Notes under the pieces: model-generated
Database searches by the model: none
What the model was told of the DNA's origin: nothing
What the model saw: the letters and a program-made list of their open reading frames with translations, nothing else
From: DAHUYF01 sp963789275
GTDB lineage: Bacteria > Pseudomonadota > Alphaproteobacteria > ATCC43930 > CGMCC-115725
Direction of reading: 5' to 3'
Assembly: GCA_963789275.1 (NCBI GenBank)
Contig: CAWBKF010000038.1
Coordinates: 1-64,000 of the forward strand
DNA length: 64,000 nt
Shown: one piece after another, positions 7,367-15,162 of the stretch
Layout of the letters: each line of letters begins with the position of its first letter
How positions within the stretch are numbered: the stretch's first letter is position 1
Program-made: the position numbers and the translations under genes

Positions 7367-8665
7367 TGTCCGACCCGGAGACATGGGTAACGGAACGTAC
7401 CTAAGACATGGGTGACAACCTCGGGCCGAAAGGGTTGTCGAGGGGTTGCAGGGTTCGTTGCTCCAGGTCGAAGTATCCCAGATCATAGTGCATGAAGGAG
7501 ACGAGCCAAACGGCATCGTCAACCTCCTTGATGCCGACGGTCTGGCCGGCGAAGACGGTTGAGAAGTTGATCTTTTTGCGGTGCAGGCAGATGCGGCCGC
7601 AGGCGGTAACGAGAATCTCGCGATCATGAAAGGGGTAGCTGATCTCGGGCAGGCCGCGATAGGTCCGGGATGACGGGGTATAACGCTCGGCCGGGCATTT
7701 CATGCCGATCGCTTCGTGCGGGCGTTCCGTGTTGAACTCCTGAAGGAAGGCGTCGAACTTGGCCTGCTGCTGCAGGCTGTTCATGCCTGGTGGGCGGGTG
7801 GCTTCGTTTTTGAGCGTCAGATGCATGCGCTCATGGCGGCCGTTCTGTTGCGGGCGGCCGGGCCTGATGCGCTCGATCTCGATCCCGAGCCTGAGCCACC
7901 AGACGGAAAGCCTGCTGAGGTTGAAGAGCGCGTTGGCGGAGGCAAAGGGAACGCCGTTGTCCGAGCGGATGCCGGCAGGCAGTCCGCGCTCCTTGAACAG
8001 CCGCTCGAAGGCGGTAAAGGCCAGGTCTTCTCGCGTTGACTGGAGTGCCTCGCACAGCAGCAGATAGCGCGAGGCGTGATCGGTGACGGTCAACGGATAG
8101 CAGTAGCTCCTGTTGCCGAGCTTGAACTCGCCCTTGTAATCGGCGCACCAGAGATCGTTGGGCGCCTGGCCCGGTGCCAAGGGAGTGCCGGTGGCGTGGC
8201 GCCGCCGGATCGCGGGCTTGACCAAGCCATGGCGATGCAGCACCGCATGGATGGTGCTCTTGGCCGGCACCCTGACCTCGCCGGCCAGCCGGCGCACCAG
8301 GAGCTCCCTGATCTTGCGGGCACCCCAGTGGGGCTTGTCCTGTTTCAGGCTGACGATCGCCGTCTCGACTTGGTACGGGAGCTGGTTGGCGTAGCGTACC
8401 GGCCGGCGTGACCGGTCGGTCAGGCCCTCGAGCCCGTGGTCCTTGTAGCGATCGAAGATCTTGTAGCCGGTCTTGCGCGAGATTCCGAACTCACGACAGA
8501 CATGGCTCATCGGCTCGCCTTCCAGCAGGCGGGCCACAAACCGAAGACGCTCGTCCATCACCGAACTCTCTTTCCACGGCATCGACACTTTCCCCCCGCA
8601 ATTGCGGGGGGAAAGTGTTACCCATGTGTCCGGTACGAAACGTCACCCATGTCTCGGGTCGGTCA
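7367..8665 (-). mobile_element. IS481-family insertion sequence, complete
   Basis: A 1.3-kb element bounded by imperfect inverted repeats of about 50 bp: the left end starts TGTCCGACCCGGAGACATGG and the right end, read inward, TGACCGACCCGAGACATGGG. Each end contains two copies of the ACATGGGT motif. The single transposase gene fills the inside on the minus strand. The trinucleotide CCA flanks both ends and may be a short target duplication. It lies 13 bp beyond the tRNA-Gly fragment, so it landed inside the presumed integration scar. Confidence 0.88.
7401..8582 (-). CDS. IS481-family transposase
   Basis: A 393-aa DDE transposase. An N-terminal helix-turn-helix (HVCREFGISRKTGYKIFDRY) is followed by the RNase H-like core with the catalytic triad visible as WCADYKGEF (first Asp), IRSDNGVPF (second Asp) and NGRHERMHLTLKNE (Glu). 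The integrase-core end FNTERPHEAIGMKCPAERY is intact. The start at MPWKESSVMDERLRF matches how relatives begin; a GTG two codons earlier is possible. No internal stops are present, so the element may still be active. Confidence 0.92.
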   Translation of the reverse strand: MPWKESSVMDERLRFVARLLEGEPMSHVCREFGISRKTGYKIFDRYKDHGLEGLTDRSRRPVRYANQLPYQVETAIVSLKQDKPHWGARKIRELLVRRLAGEVRVPAKSTIHAVLHRHGLVKPAIRRRHATGTPLAPGQAPNDLWCADYKGEFKLGNRSYCYPLTVTDHASRYLLLCEALQSTREDLAFTAFERLFKERGLPAGIRSDNGVPFASANALFNLSRLSVWWLRLGIEIERIRPGRPQQNGRHERMHLTLKNEATRPPGMNSLQQQAKFDAFLQEFNTERPHEAIGMKCPAERYTPSSRTYRGLPEISYPFHDREILVTACGRICLHRKKINFSTVFAGQTVGIKEVDDAVWLVSFMHYDLGYFDLEQRTLQPLDNPFGPRLSPMS

Positions 8666-9139
8666 CCAAAAGCATCAGTACGATAGCGTCGCTGCCCCTC
8701 GGACGGTTTTGCTTCCCCGGTCGACTGGGCGAAGTCGGGGAAGCATGGGGGAAGCACCGAGGAGCGGGGCGTAGGCTTGCGTGGCGCACAATCGGCGGCG
8801 TAACGATGGACCGCTCGGCAGCGATCGCATCATGCGCGCTGAGTAGTTCGTATCGTTTCAACGCTGTCCCCGTCGTCATCGTAGCCTACCATCTGTCGCT
8901 GGCAGCGCGCGCGTCGTCGACTTCTTGATGCTTGATTACGACCATCGCACAAAGTGCTCGTACAAAACAGTGGCGAAGTTGCATGTTCGTCGCCGCATTC
9001 TCAAGAGAGCATGACGGATCTCTCGTCGCGCGCATGGGCTGCCGCGCGGCGTGCCGCCGAGTCGACGCTGTTCGCCGAGATCCTTCGCGTCGGCGCGCCG
9101 CTGCGGTGACGTCGCTGCAGCCCATTGTCGACAGCATTC
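8666..9139. other. Non-coding stretch between IS481 and the E1-like gene
   Basis: No supported gene in either strand. The one clear structure is an inverted repeat, GCTTCCCC at 8711-8718 and GGGGAAGC at 8737-8744, with further complementarity inside the loop and an extra GGGGAAGC-like copy just downstream. It could be a terminator for the minus-strand operon or part of an attachment region. Confidence 0.4.
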
Positions 9140-10618
9140 TCAGGACAGATGGCCGCGTGACGTTCTTAACTTGGCAATGTTTTTGGCGCGTTCGACGCAA
9201 TAGCAGTCGTCGCGCCTGTCCTCGTCGTAGTGCTGGCCGCGTCCAGGCCCCCACAGCAGGTTGAGCTGGAAGCGCGGCGCCGTCGCGGGTTTTCCCGTCA
9301 TCACATACCTCACCAGCTCCGTTACGATCATGCAGGAGCTGAAGCACGACACAAACGGCACGGCGGGCGCAAAGCCCTCTCGCTGGGGGTCGGCGGACAG
9401 GAATGTGGCGACCGCTTCCGAGGTGATGGAGCAGAGCCGCTTGCCGAGATGGCTTCGCAGCCACGGCCGCCTGTCTTCTGTGGCGGCAGCGATGATCTCG
9501 TCCGTGACGGTTGCGTCCTGATTGTTGGCGATCTCGACGGGCAGGCCGGTGGCGCGCGCGTACATGGCGGCGAGATTTGAGACGACAGGTTTCTGGAACA
9601 CGCACAACAGGCAGGCAACCGTTCCCGAGCAGGGGTGACAGCTCACTTGGCAGCTCAGCTCGCCTCCCACAGCTCCATCGATGATCAGCCCGGGCCACAG
9701 ATGCTGAACCTCATGCCGCGGATCGACTTCGTCGAGGCCGGTGAGAACGACGTCAGGGTATCCGCCGTCGTACCTTGCCTTGAACTCCTCGATGCTCATC
9801 GGCAGCGCCTGCGCGTCGAGTTTGGGGCGCAGGAAGTCGGCGACTACCTGCGCCTTTGGCGTCTCGTACTCAGACGGGCCGACGATAATGGACGTGCCGA
9901 AATTCTCCCGGCGGTACGTCTGTCGGTCCAGAGCGAAAGCACGGCCGGATACGGGCAGGCGGGAGAGGAGATATGCGGCGCCGCTGCCGATGGCGCCGCA
10001 TCCAATCAAGAGAATATCAAGGGGAAGCGTGGTCAGCTCCGGCCCGTCATCGATCTCTTCCGGCCGGTAGGACCAAAGGGAGAAGCTCGTGACGTCCAGC
10101 AGTGCGCCGCGTCCCGATTTGAGCTTGATGAGGCGCTTGAAGATTTCGCCGACACCAAGGCAGGCAGCGCCGATGGCGCCCACGGCATTGGCGCGATTGG
10201 ACCCACGGGGAAGGTCGCCGCCGCGCGACGAGACGCTCGCGATCCAGCCGTCGGAGTTGATGACCGTCCAGGGCAAATCTGCCCGACCCTGCAATCCCAC
10301 GGACAAAATAGCGTCGAAGTCGGACAAATCGGCCGACTGCGCGAGCTGCCAGGGGCGTTCGGGAACATAGCGCTCAGCGAGCGCCTCAATGTCGGCACGC
10401 AAAATGGTGCACTCGCCTGGCAATAGCACCGACACGTCCTGACAGATCCGGATCAGGAGCAGGAAGGCGGCGCGGAACGCCTCATGCCCATTGGGGGTGC
10501 GGAGGTAGTCGGCGTCACCTTGCAGAAGGATGCGCTTCTGCTGGAAGCGCTGCGTATCCTCGCCGCCAAGCGCCCGCGCGACGGCGGCGGGCCTGCTGAA
10601 TTCGACGGGCTCCGCCAA
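9140..10618 (-). CDS. E1-like (ThiF/UBA-fold) activating enzyme of a bacterial ubiquitin-like system
   Basis: A 492-aa protein, last gene of the Ubl-E2-JAMM-E1 operon. The C-terminal half is a ThiF/E1 adenylation domain: ATP-binding loop ILLIGCGAIGSG (about 203-213), DRQTYRRENFGTS with the acidic and arginine ATP contacts, and SEYETPKAQVVADFL with the conserved Lys. A cysteine-rich stretch CQVSCHPCSGTVACLLC (about 323-339) is a candidate catalytic-Cys or metal region. The N-terminal 195 residues contain a second Rossmann-like stretch (FDAILSVGLQGRADLPWTVI then GAIGAACLGVGEIFKRLI) resembling an inactive adenylation half. Family role: adenylate the Ubl C-terminus and pass it to the E2. The start is TTG immediately after the JAMM stop. 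Confidence 0.85.
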   Translation of the reverse strand: MAEPVEFSRPAAVARALGGEDTQRFQQKRILLQGDADYLRTPNGHEAFRAAFLLLIRICQDVSVLLPGECTILRADIEALAERYVPERPWQLAQSADLSDFDAILSVGLQGRADLPWTVINSDGWIASVSSRGGDLPRGSNRANAVGAIGAACLGVGEIFKRLIKLKSGRGALLDVTSFSLWSYRPEEIDDGPELTTLPLDILLIGCGAIGSGAAYLLSRLPVSGRAFALDRQTYRRENFGTSIIVGPSEYETPKAQVVADFLRPKLDAQALPMSIEEFKARYDGGYPDVVLTGLDEVDPRHEVQHLWPGLIIDGAVGGELSCQVSCHPCSGTVACLLCVFQKPVVSNLAAMYARATGLPVEIANNQDATVTDEIIAAATEDRRPWLRSHLGKRLCSITSEAVATFLSADPQREGFAPAVPFVSCFSSCMIVTELVRYVMTGKPATAPRFQLNLLWGPGRGQHYDEDRRDDCYCVERAKNIAKLRTSRGHLS

Positions 10619-10619
10619 T

Positions 10620-11147
10620 TCAGGCTCCCGCCGTCAGGATGACGGCATCGGCATCGCCAGATAGGGAGAGGCGGCTTTGCACCTCCGCGGCCGAAAACCG
10701 CCGCCAGCCTACGCCGCGCTGGAAGATATGGACACCGCACTCGGCGAGTGTCGTGTCCTTGCGTTGGGCATAGTCCGGCGCGACGAGAGACAGCATTCCC
10801 GGAACCGCAATACCGTAGCGGCGATCCGTCAGCGAAAGGTCGGTTCCGAAGCGTGGGCCGTGAGAATGAATTTGGCCGATGAGCCGCACGCCGTTCTCGA
10901 GCGCCAGGTCCGTCAGGTCGTTGATGACCTCCGCGCCGATCATCAGAAGATCGGGCTCCTTTTGCACGTGGGGGCCGCGCAAGACGCCGAGATGCGTGAT
11001 AATCGCCGTCGATCCGTCGCGGCGGCCAAGCCACATGGCGACGCCTTCATTCCTGTGAACCCCGTCGCGCGCCATTTCCGCGATCGACTCGGCGAAGACG
11101 TGCCAGACGATGATCCAGCGCTCCGGCTCCGAGAAAAACTTAGACAT
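10620..11147 (-). CDS. JAB/MPN (JAMM) metalloprotease, Ubl deconjugase
   Basis: A 175-aa JAB-domain protein. The JAMM residues are visible: Glu in HRNEGVAMW (about 34), then QIHSHGPRFGTDLSLTD with HxH (94 and 96), Ser 105 and Asp 108. Spacing between the second His and Ser is eight residues instead of the usual seven. Family role: zinc-dependent cleavage of isopeptide bonds or of Ubl precursors. The ATG at 11147 is chosen because it overlaps the E2 stop by eight bases, as E2 overlaps the Ubl gene; an upstream start at 11180 would add 11 residues inside the E2 gene. Since the Ubl already ends in Gly, deconjugation looks more likely than precursor maturation (inference). Confidence 0.88.
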   Translation of the reverse strand: MSKFFSEPERWIIVWHVFAESIAEMARDGVHRNEGVAMWLGRRDGSTAIITHLGVLRGPHVQKEPDLLMIGAEVINDLTDLALENGVRLIGQIHSHGPRFGTDLSLTDRRYGIAVPGMLSLVAPDYAQRKDTTLAECGVHIFQRGVGWRRFSAAEVQSRLSLSGDADAVILTAGA

Positions 11148-11595
11148 GGAAGCGCCCCGCATAGCTGGTGTCGAGTTCACCCTGGAGTATGCGGACGACC
11201 TTCAGAACCACGTTCCCGGACGAGCGCCATCGATGCTCGGTTTTCGTCCATTCGGGATGGGTGCGAAAGCCTTCCGCGGTCCAGTTGGCGCAGATATCAA
11301 GTTCCTTCGGGCGAAAGCCGCTTCCGGTGGGCCATGCCGTTGGCACGTCGAGTTTGCCGGTCGCCGGGTCCACGAATTTGACGGAGGCCGGCAGCGTGCC
11401 GGGATAGTCGAGCCACAGCAGCCGGGCAACGTAGATGTCGCCGGAATGCCCCGCCGGCGACACCGTCGCCCACAGCTCCAGGGGGCCCTTCCGCTCCATT
11501 TTCCATCGCGCCGCGTCGGGCGCTTCGGTCGCCGCCTTCAGATCATCCTCGAAATTCATCACCGCGAGGGAAGGCGGCGTTGCCGGATCACCCAT
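11140..11595 (-). CDS. E2-like Ubl-conjugating protein
   Basis: A 151-aa protein with the layout of bacterial UBC-fold (E2-like) proteins. A central LLWLDYPGTLPASVKFVDP matches the YP..PP..VxF core of the fold, then VPTAWPTGSGFRPKELDICA carries the presumed catalytic Cys (about 102), followed by NWTAEGFRTHPEW with the usual downstream His/Trp. The start ATG overlaps the Ubl stop (ATGGGTGA), so translation is probably coupled. In CBASS type II and in bacterial Ubl antiviral operons (BIL/Bub type) such E2s receive the Ubl from the E1 and attach it to targets. No E3 is recognisable. Sequence divergence from classical E2s is large, so the assignment rests on motif plus operon context. Confidence 0.8.
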   Translation of the reverse strand: MGDPATPPSLAVMNFEDDLKAATEAPDAARWKMERKGPLELWATVSPAGHSGDIYVARLLWLDYPGTLPASVKFVDPATGKLDVPTAWPTGSGFRPKELDICANWTAEGFRTHPEWTKTEHRWRSSGNVVLKVVRILQGELDTSYAGRFHV

Positions 11596-11872
11596 AGACG
11601 ATCTGCTGCGACAGCTTGAGGCGCAGCACCTCCTGGTGCCCGGCGATCTGCCCCAGGGTACGGTTCAAATCCTCGAGCTTCTCCTTCTCGTGGAAGAAGA
11701 GATACGAGATCATCGTTCCGTCCGGCCCCGCGCCTTCGGTCAGTTCGAAAGCAACAAGTACCCGGGCCTTGGCCTGACCCAGCGTCTCCTGCCGGCTCAC
11801 GCCCGACTGCTTCAGATCGTCCTCCGCCGCCGGGTAGGCGACGATCAGTTCCAGAGTATCCACCTTTTCCAT
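11588..11872 (-). CDS. Ubiquitin-like (beta-grasp) protein ending in Gly
   Basis: A 94-aa single-domain protein, first gene of the operon. It starts with a beta-hairpin-like LELIVAYPAAEDDLKQSG, continues with an amphipathic helix (QETLGQAKARVLVAFEL) and ends LKLSQQIVYG, the terminal residue being glycine directly before the stop. A free C-terminal Gly is what an E1 needs, so no processing would be required. Context (E2, JAMM and E1 genes in tight overlap) identifies it as the modifier; the fold itself is inferred from sequence pattern and length. It resembles single-domain Ubls of bacterial conjugation operons more than tandem, ISG15-like modifiers. Confidence 0.75.
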   Translation of the reverse strand: MEKVDTLELIVAYPAAEDDLKQSGVSRQETLGQAKARVLVAFELTEGAGPDGTMISYLFFHEKEKLEDLNRTLGQIAGHQEVLRLKLSQQIVYG

Positions 11873-11959
11873 ACTTCATTACCTTTCTGCTGCGGCGCCC
11901 CGACGGGGCGGCCAGCTATATCCTTGCTTTTGCTCGGCCGGCGGTGAGTTCCTCGAAAA

Positions 11960-11985
11960 GGATGTCACCATCCTGTATCAGGATG
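11960..11985. promoter_or_regulatory. Palindromic operator between the Ubl operon and the XRE gene
   Basis: Three half-sites occur in a row: AGGATG, CATCCTG and CAGGATG. The last two form a perfect palindrome, CATCCTG-TAT-CAGGATG (11969-11985), and the first pairs with the second across TCAC. It lies in the 179-bp divergent region, 67 bp before the XRE start and 88 bp before the Ubl start, as expected for autoregulation and repression in both directions. Confidence 0.6.
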
Positions 11986-12051
11986 ACTGGCGGAATTCGT
12001 GCCGTCAAGCTATATTGGGATACCGCATTCCCGAATCAGGAGGAAAACAGG

Positions 12052-12414
12052 ATGACGGAGCTATATAAATTTATCGGGCAGACAATCAAGAAGCTGCGGC
12101 AGGAGTTTCCGAAGGGAATCCTAAGCCAGGATGCACTCGCGCAGCATATCGGAGTTGGAGCGAACACTTTGTCACGATGGGAGACCGGCGTTTATAAGCC
12201 GACCCCGGATGATCTCGACAAGCTGGCGCGTTTTTTCAAGGTACCGATAACGGTTTTTTTTCCGGATCTAAAAGTAGACGATCGCGTGATGATGCTCGCC
12301 TCAGCGACGGGCGGCCTGGACGCCAACGATTTTGAAGAACTCGTTCGATATGCGGAATTTCGCAAAGCCCGGCGTGCGATGGAAGGCGCCAAGCGCCGCC
12401 GTGCCAAGGGATAG
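12052..12414 (+). CDS. XRE-family repressor paired with an ImmA/IrrE protease
   Basis: A 120-aa regulator. The N-terminal helix-turn-helix is clear: SQDALAQHIGVGANTLSRWE followed by GVYKPTPDDLDKLARFFKVP. The C-terminal 40 residues are charged and probably carry the dimer or protease-sensitive region. The ATG at 12052 follows AGGAGG at good spacing; upstream extension of the frame is non-coding. It is 9 bp before the ImmA/IrrE gene and divergent from the Ubl operon. By analogy with ImmR/ImmA pairs of ICEs and phages, it likely represses the operon until the protease cleaves it. Confidence 0.87.
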   Translation: MTELYKFIGQTIKKLRQEFPKGILSQDALAQHIGVGANTLSRWETGVYKPTPDDLDKLARFFKVPITVFFPDLKVDDRVMMLASATGGLDANDFEELVRYAEFRKARRAMEGAKRRRAKG

Positions 12415-12423
12415 GAGAACCGG

Positions 12424-13029
12424 ATGAGCCGCCGCGCCTATTACGAGGATCTCAAGGAGCTGGCGCGCGAAAAGCGGCAGCTGTACGACGTGGACACGGG
12501 CGCTTTCGGCTTGCGCGAGGTCCGCAAAATCTACAAGGGCGAGGGCATCCGGCTCGATTACTGGCCGCTGTCCTACAAGATCAAGGCCATCTATATGTGC
12601 GCCGACGACGATCCATCGGTGGCCGTTCGGAAATCGCTGCCGGACGAACCGAAACTTTTCGCGCTGGTGCATGAGCTGAAGCATCATTATCGCGACCGGG
12701 AGACGCTCAACGGCGGCGTCATCTCCTGCGGCGACTACAACGCCAACGAGCTCATAGAGAAGGGAGCCGAGGTCTTCGCAGCGGAATTCATCTATCCCGA
12801 GGAGGAGTTCCGCGAGGACGTCAGCGGGCTGCATGCCGGCCCGTGGCGTGCCGACAACGTCGTCATCTTCAAGCGTGGCTGCAAAGCCAAGGTCAGCTAT
12901 CGCTTCATCTGCAAGCGCCTCGAGCGGCTCGGCCTTATCGAGCCGGGCCAGTTCAGCGACGTGAAGTTCCAGAAGCTCGAGGAGACCATGTTCGGAGTGC
13001 CGTTTTACCGACGCCGGCGAGCGTCATAA
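12424..13029 (+). CDS. ImmA/IrrE-type (COG2856) metallopeptidase
   Basis: A 201-aa zincin-like protease. The motif is ALVHELKHHYRD, giving HELKH (HExxH), and the third ligand region is ANELIEKGAEVFAAEFIYPE, the ExxAN-like helix typical of COG2856. A C-terminal winged-helix-like part (SYRFICKRLERLGLIEPGQF) follows. It is the partner of the upstream XRE repressor. The known family role is site-specific cleavage of the paired repressor after a stress signal, derepressing linked genes; here these would be the Ubl operon and the pair itself. The signal is unknown. Confidence 0.88.
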   Translation: MSRRAYYEDLKELAREKRQLYDVDTGAFGLREVRKIYKGEGIRLDYWPLSYKIKAIYMCADDDPSVAVRKSLPDEPKLFALVHELKHHYRDRETLNGGVISCGDYNANELIEKGAEVFAAEFIYPEEEFREDVSGLHAGPWRADNVVIFKRGCKAKVSYRFICKRLERLGLIEPGQFSDVKFQKLEETMFGVPFYRRRRAS

Positions 13030-13062
13030 GCGCGACCGAAAGTGCCGGCTTTGCGGCCGCAT

Positions 13063-13163
13063 GCGGAGATTAATACACCTATTTTCCGCATATAGCGCGG
13101 AGATTAAGCTTGCGCTTGCGGAGAAAAACCGCCATAATCTCCGCATGAGATACGGAGATTATG
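13063..13163. promoter_or_regulatory. GGAGATTA repeat cluster and palindrome covering the Fic start codon
   Basis: GCGGAGATTA occurs at 13063-13072 and 13097-13106. A perfect inverted pair, CATAATCTCC (13133-13142) and GGAGATTATG (13154-13163), encloses an 11-bp spacer, and the Fic ATG (13161) is the last three bases of the palindrome. Binding here would block both transcription and translation start, pointing to tight, probably self-acting, control of the toxin-like Fic gene. Confidence 0.6.
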
Positions 13164-14274
13164 GCCGCAACATACATCCATGAGCTGAAAGACTGGCCGA
13201 AGTTTCGCTGGAGCCAGGAACGTCTGGCGGCGCGGCTTGCGGCCGTGCGGCATCGCCAGGGGCGCTTCATCGGGCGCATGGAGGGGCTCGGCTTCACCCT
13301 GCGCGCCGAGGCCGTGCTGCAAACCCTGACAGAAGAGGTCATCAAGTCCAGCGAGATCGAAGGTGAGGTGCTCGACAAGGAGCAGGTACGCTCGTCTATC
13401 GCCCGGCGTCTCGGCATGGACATCGGGGCTCTGACGCCCGCGGAGCGCAACGTCGAAGGCGTGGTCGAGATGATGCTCGACGCGACGCAGAAGTTCGACC
13501 AGCCGCTGACCGACGAGCGTCTGTTCGGCTGGCACGCCGCGCTCTTTCCGACCGGACGCAGCGGCATGACGCGCATCCAGGTCGGCGCCTGGCGCGGCGA
13601 CGGCTCGGGTCCCATGCAGGTCGTCTCCGGCCCTATGGGCCGGGAGAAAGTCCACTACGAGGCGCCTGTCGCCAAACGGCTGGCCCCGGAAATGCGCGCT
13701 TTCCTCGCCTGGTTCAACGCTCTGCAATCGACCGACCCCGTGCTGAAAGCCGCGGTCGCCCACCTCTGGTTCGTCACCATTCACCCGTTCGACGACGGCA
13801 ACGGACGTATCGCCCGCGCGATTGCCGACATGGCGCTGGCGCGCTCCGAGAACAGTACGCAGCGCTTCTACAGCATGTCGGCGCAAATCCGCGTGGAACG
13901 GAAAGCTTACTACGACATTCTTGAAGCGACCCAGAAAGGCGATCTCGATATCACTGATTGGCTCGAATGGTTCTTGGGCTGTCTCGATCGCGCGTTCGAT
14001 GGTGCAGAGACGATCCTGGCGGCGGTGCTCGGGAAGGCGCGCTTCTGGGAGACTCCACGGCGGCGAGCAGTTCAACGAGCGGCAGAGAAAGATTCTCAAC
14101 CGCCTGCTGGACGGTTTCGAGGGCAAGCTGACCTCGACCAAATGGGCCGCGCTCGGAAAAACCTCGCAGGACACGGCGTCCCGCGATATTGACGACCTCG
14201 TGAAACGGGGAATCTTGATCAAAGACCGTGCCGGCGGGCGTAGCACCAGCTATTCACTTGTTGAAATTCATTAG
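13161..14274 (+). pseudogene. Fic family AMP-transferase (DUF4172-Fic), C-terminal frameshift
   Basis: About 370 aa in total. An N-terminal domain (YIHELKDWPKFRWSQERLAA) of the DUF4172 type precedes the Fic core with intact active site HPFDDGNGRIARAI (HPFxxGNGRxxR). An inhibitory helix SSEIEGE ([S/T]xxxE[G/N]) lies upstream in the same chain, as in class II Fic proteins that control themselves. After about 14052 the frame shifts by one base; the correct continuation is LHGGEQFNERQRKILNRLLD and a winged-helix-like end (STSYSLVEIH). The catalytic core is unaffected, so a truncated active protein is possible. Fic enzymes AMPylate target proteins with ATP. Confidence 0.82.
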
Positions 14275-14376
14275 CATCACTATCGTCGTCGATGCTGCTG
14301 ATGATCATCGTCAGCGCCATCATCATGGCGACGCTCACCGTGTCCTCCCTCAAGAATCCCAAGCGACTTCTTCGTC

Positions 14377-15162
14377 ATGAAATCTGACGACCCCATCGAG
14401 GATCGCGACGATCTGCCCGACTACCGCGGCCCGCAGGAAATCGACGGTCTTGAGCTGAGTACAGCGCTCTGCACGCTGCATTTGCTCGGTGGTGATCCCT
14501 ATTTGCGGATGCAGGCGTTCAACCTGTCAGTTGTCGACCAGTTCATCATGAAGCTGGAATACGACACCTTGCGTAAGCTGAACGATGAAGAATCGACGCC
14601 GATGCCCAAAGCGACATTTCTCTCGGCGCAATCCCAAATGTGGATATTCGCAGCCTATGAGGTCCTCAGGACATTGCGCGGCCGAGCTGCGGATGTAATC
14701 AAATGGCACGAAAACGGCGGGCTTAAGCTGAAGATCGATGCCCTTGAAAAAGAGCTTGGGTACGTCCATCCGGGCCGAAAGATGCGGGCCAACCAGCTCC
14801 GACAAGTGCTCGATGATCCCACAATCATCGACAAAATCAAAAGCGATCTCAGGCTTGTTCATATCCCCTTCGCCCGCATTGAATATGTCCGTGTCGCGCT
14901 CGCCAAGCACGAGGTAAGGGGAAACAAGAGCTCGGTCGCCTATGCCGCCGGATACGGGCGCATCAACCGATGGTGCGGTTCGCTTGACTATGAGCTTGAA
15001 AGCGACGGCGCCATCCTGGGAATCATCAGTCGCCGGGACATCGCCGATGAGTTGCGGGCGATTTCAGACCGAAGCAAACCGCCGACCGACGAGGATATCG
15101 CGTCCTTCGACATGTTCATGAAAGGGCCGCGGACCAATCCGTTTGGAAGCTCTGGCGAGTAG
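14377..15162 (+). CDS. Hypothetical protein
   Basis: A 261-aa soluble protein of unknown function. It is acidic at the N-terminus (DDPIEDRDDLPDYRGPQEID), largely helical in the middle (FLSAQSQMWIFAAYEVLRTL) and ends in a flexible tail. No catalytic motif is recognised. It lies between the Fic gene and the ArdC block and is oriented with them. Codon usage looks like ordinary coding sequence. It may belong to the accessory or defence cargo of the element. Confidence 0.7.
   Translation: MKSDDPIEDRDDLPDYRGPQEIDGLELSTALCTLHLLGGDPYLRMQAFNLSVVDQFIMKLEYDTLRKLNDEESTPMPKATFLSAQSQMWIFAAYEVLRTLRGRAADVIKWHENGGLKLKIDALEKELGYVHPGRKMRANQLRQVLDDPTIIDKIKSDLRLVHIPFARIEYVRVALAKHEVRGNKSSVAYAAGYGRINRWCGSLDYELESDGAILGIISRRDIADELRAISDRSKPPTDEDIASFDMFMKGPRTNPFGSSGE

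Noticed and set aside
7146..7627. Small frames reading GAGEGIRTLDPNLGK and ERAKGFEPSTPTLAR
   Set aside because: These are translations of the tRNA-Gly 3' end, a well-known annotation artefact, not proteins.
9140..11872. CBASS type II reading of the Ubl operon
   Set aside because: No CD-NTase or effector gene is adjacent, and the E1 and E2 are separate genes rather than a Cap2-like fusion.
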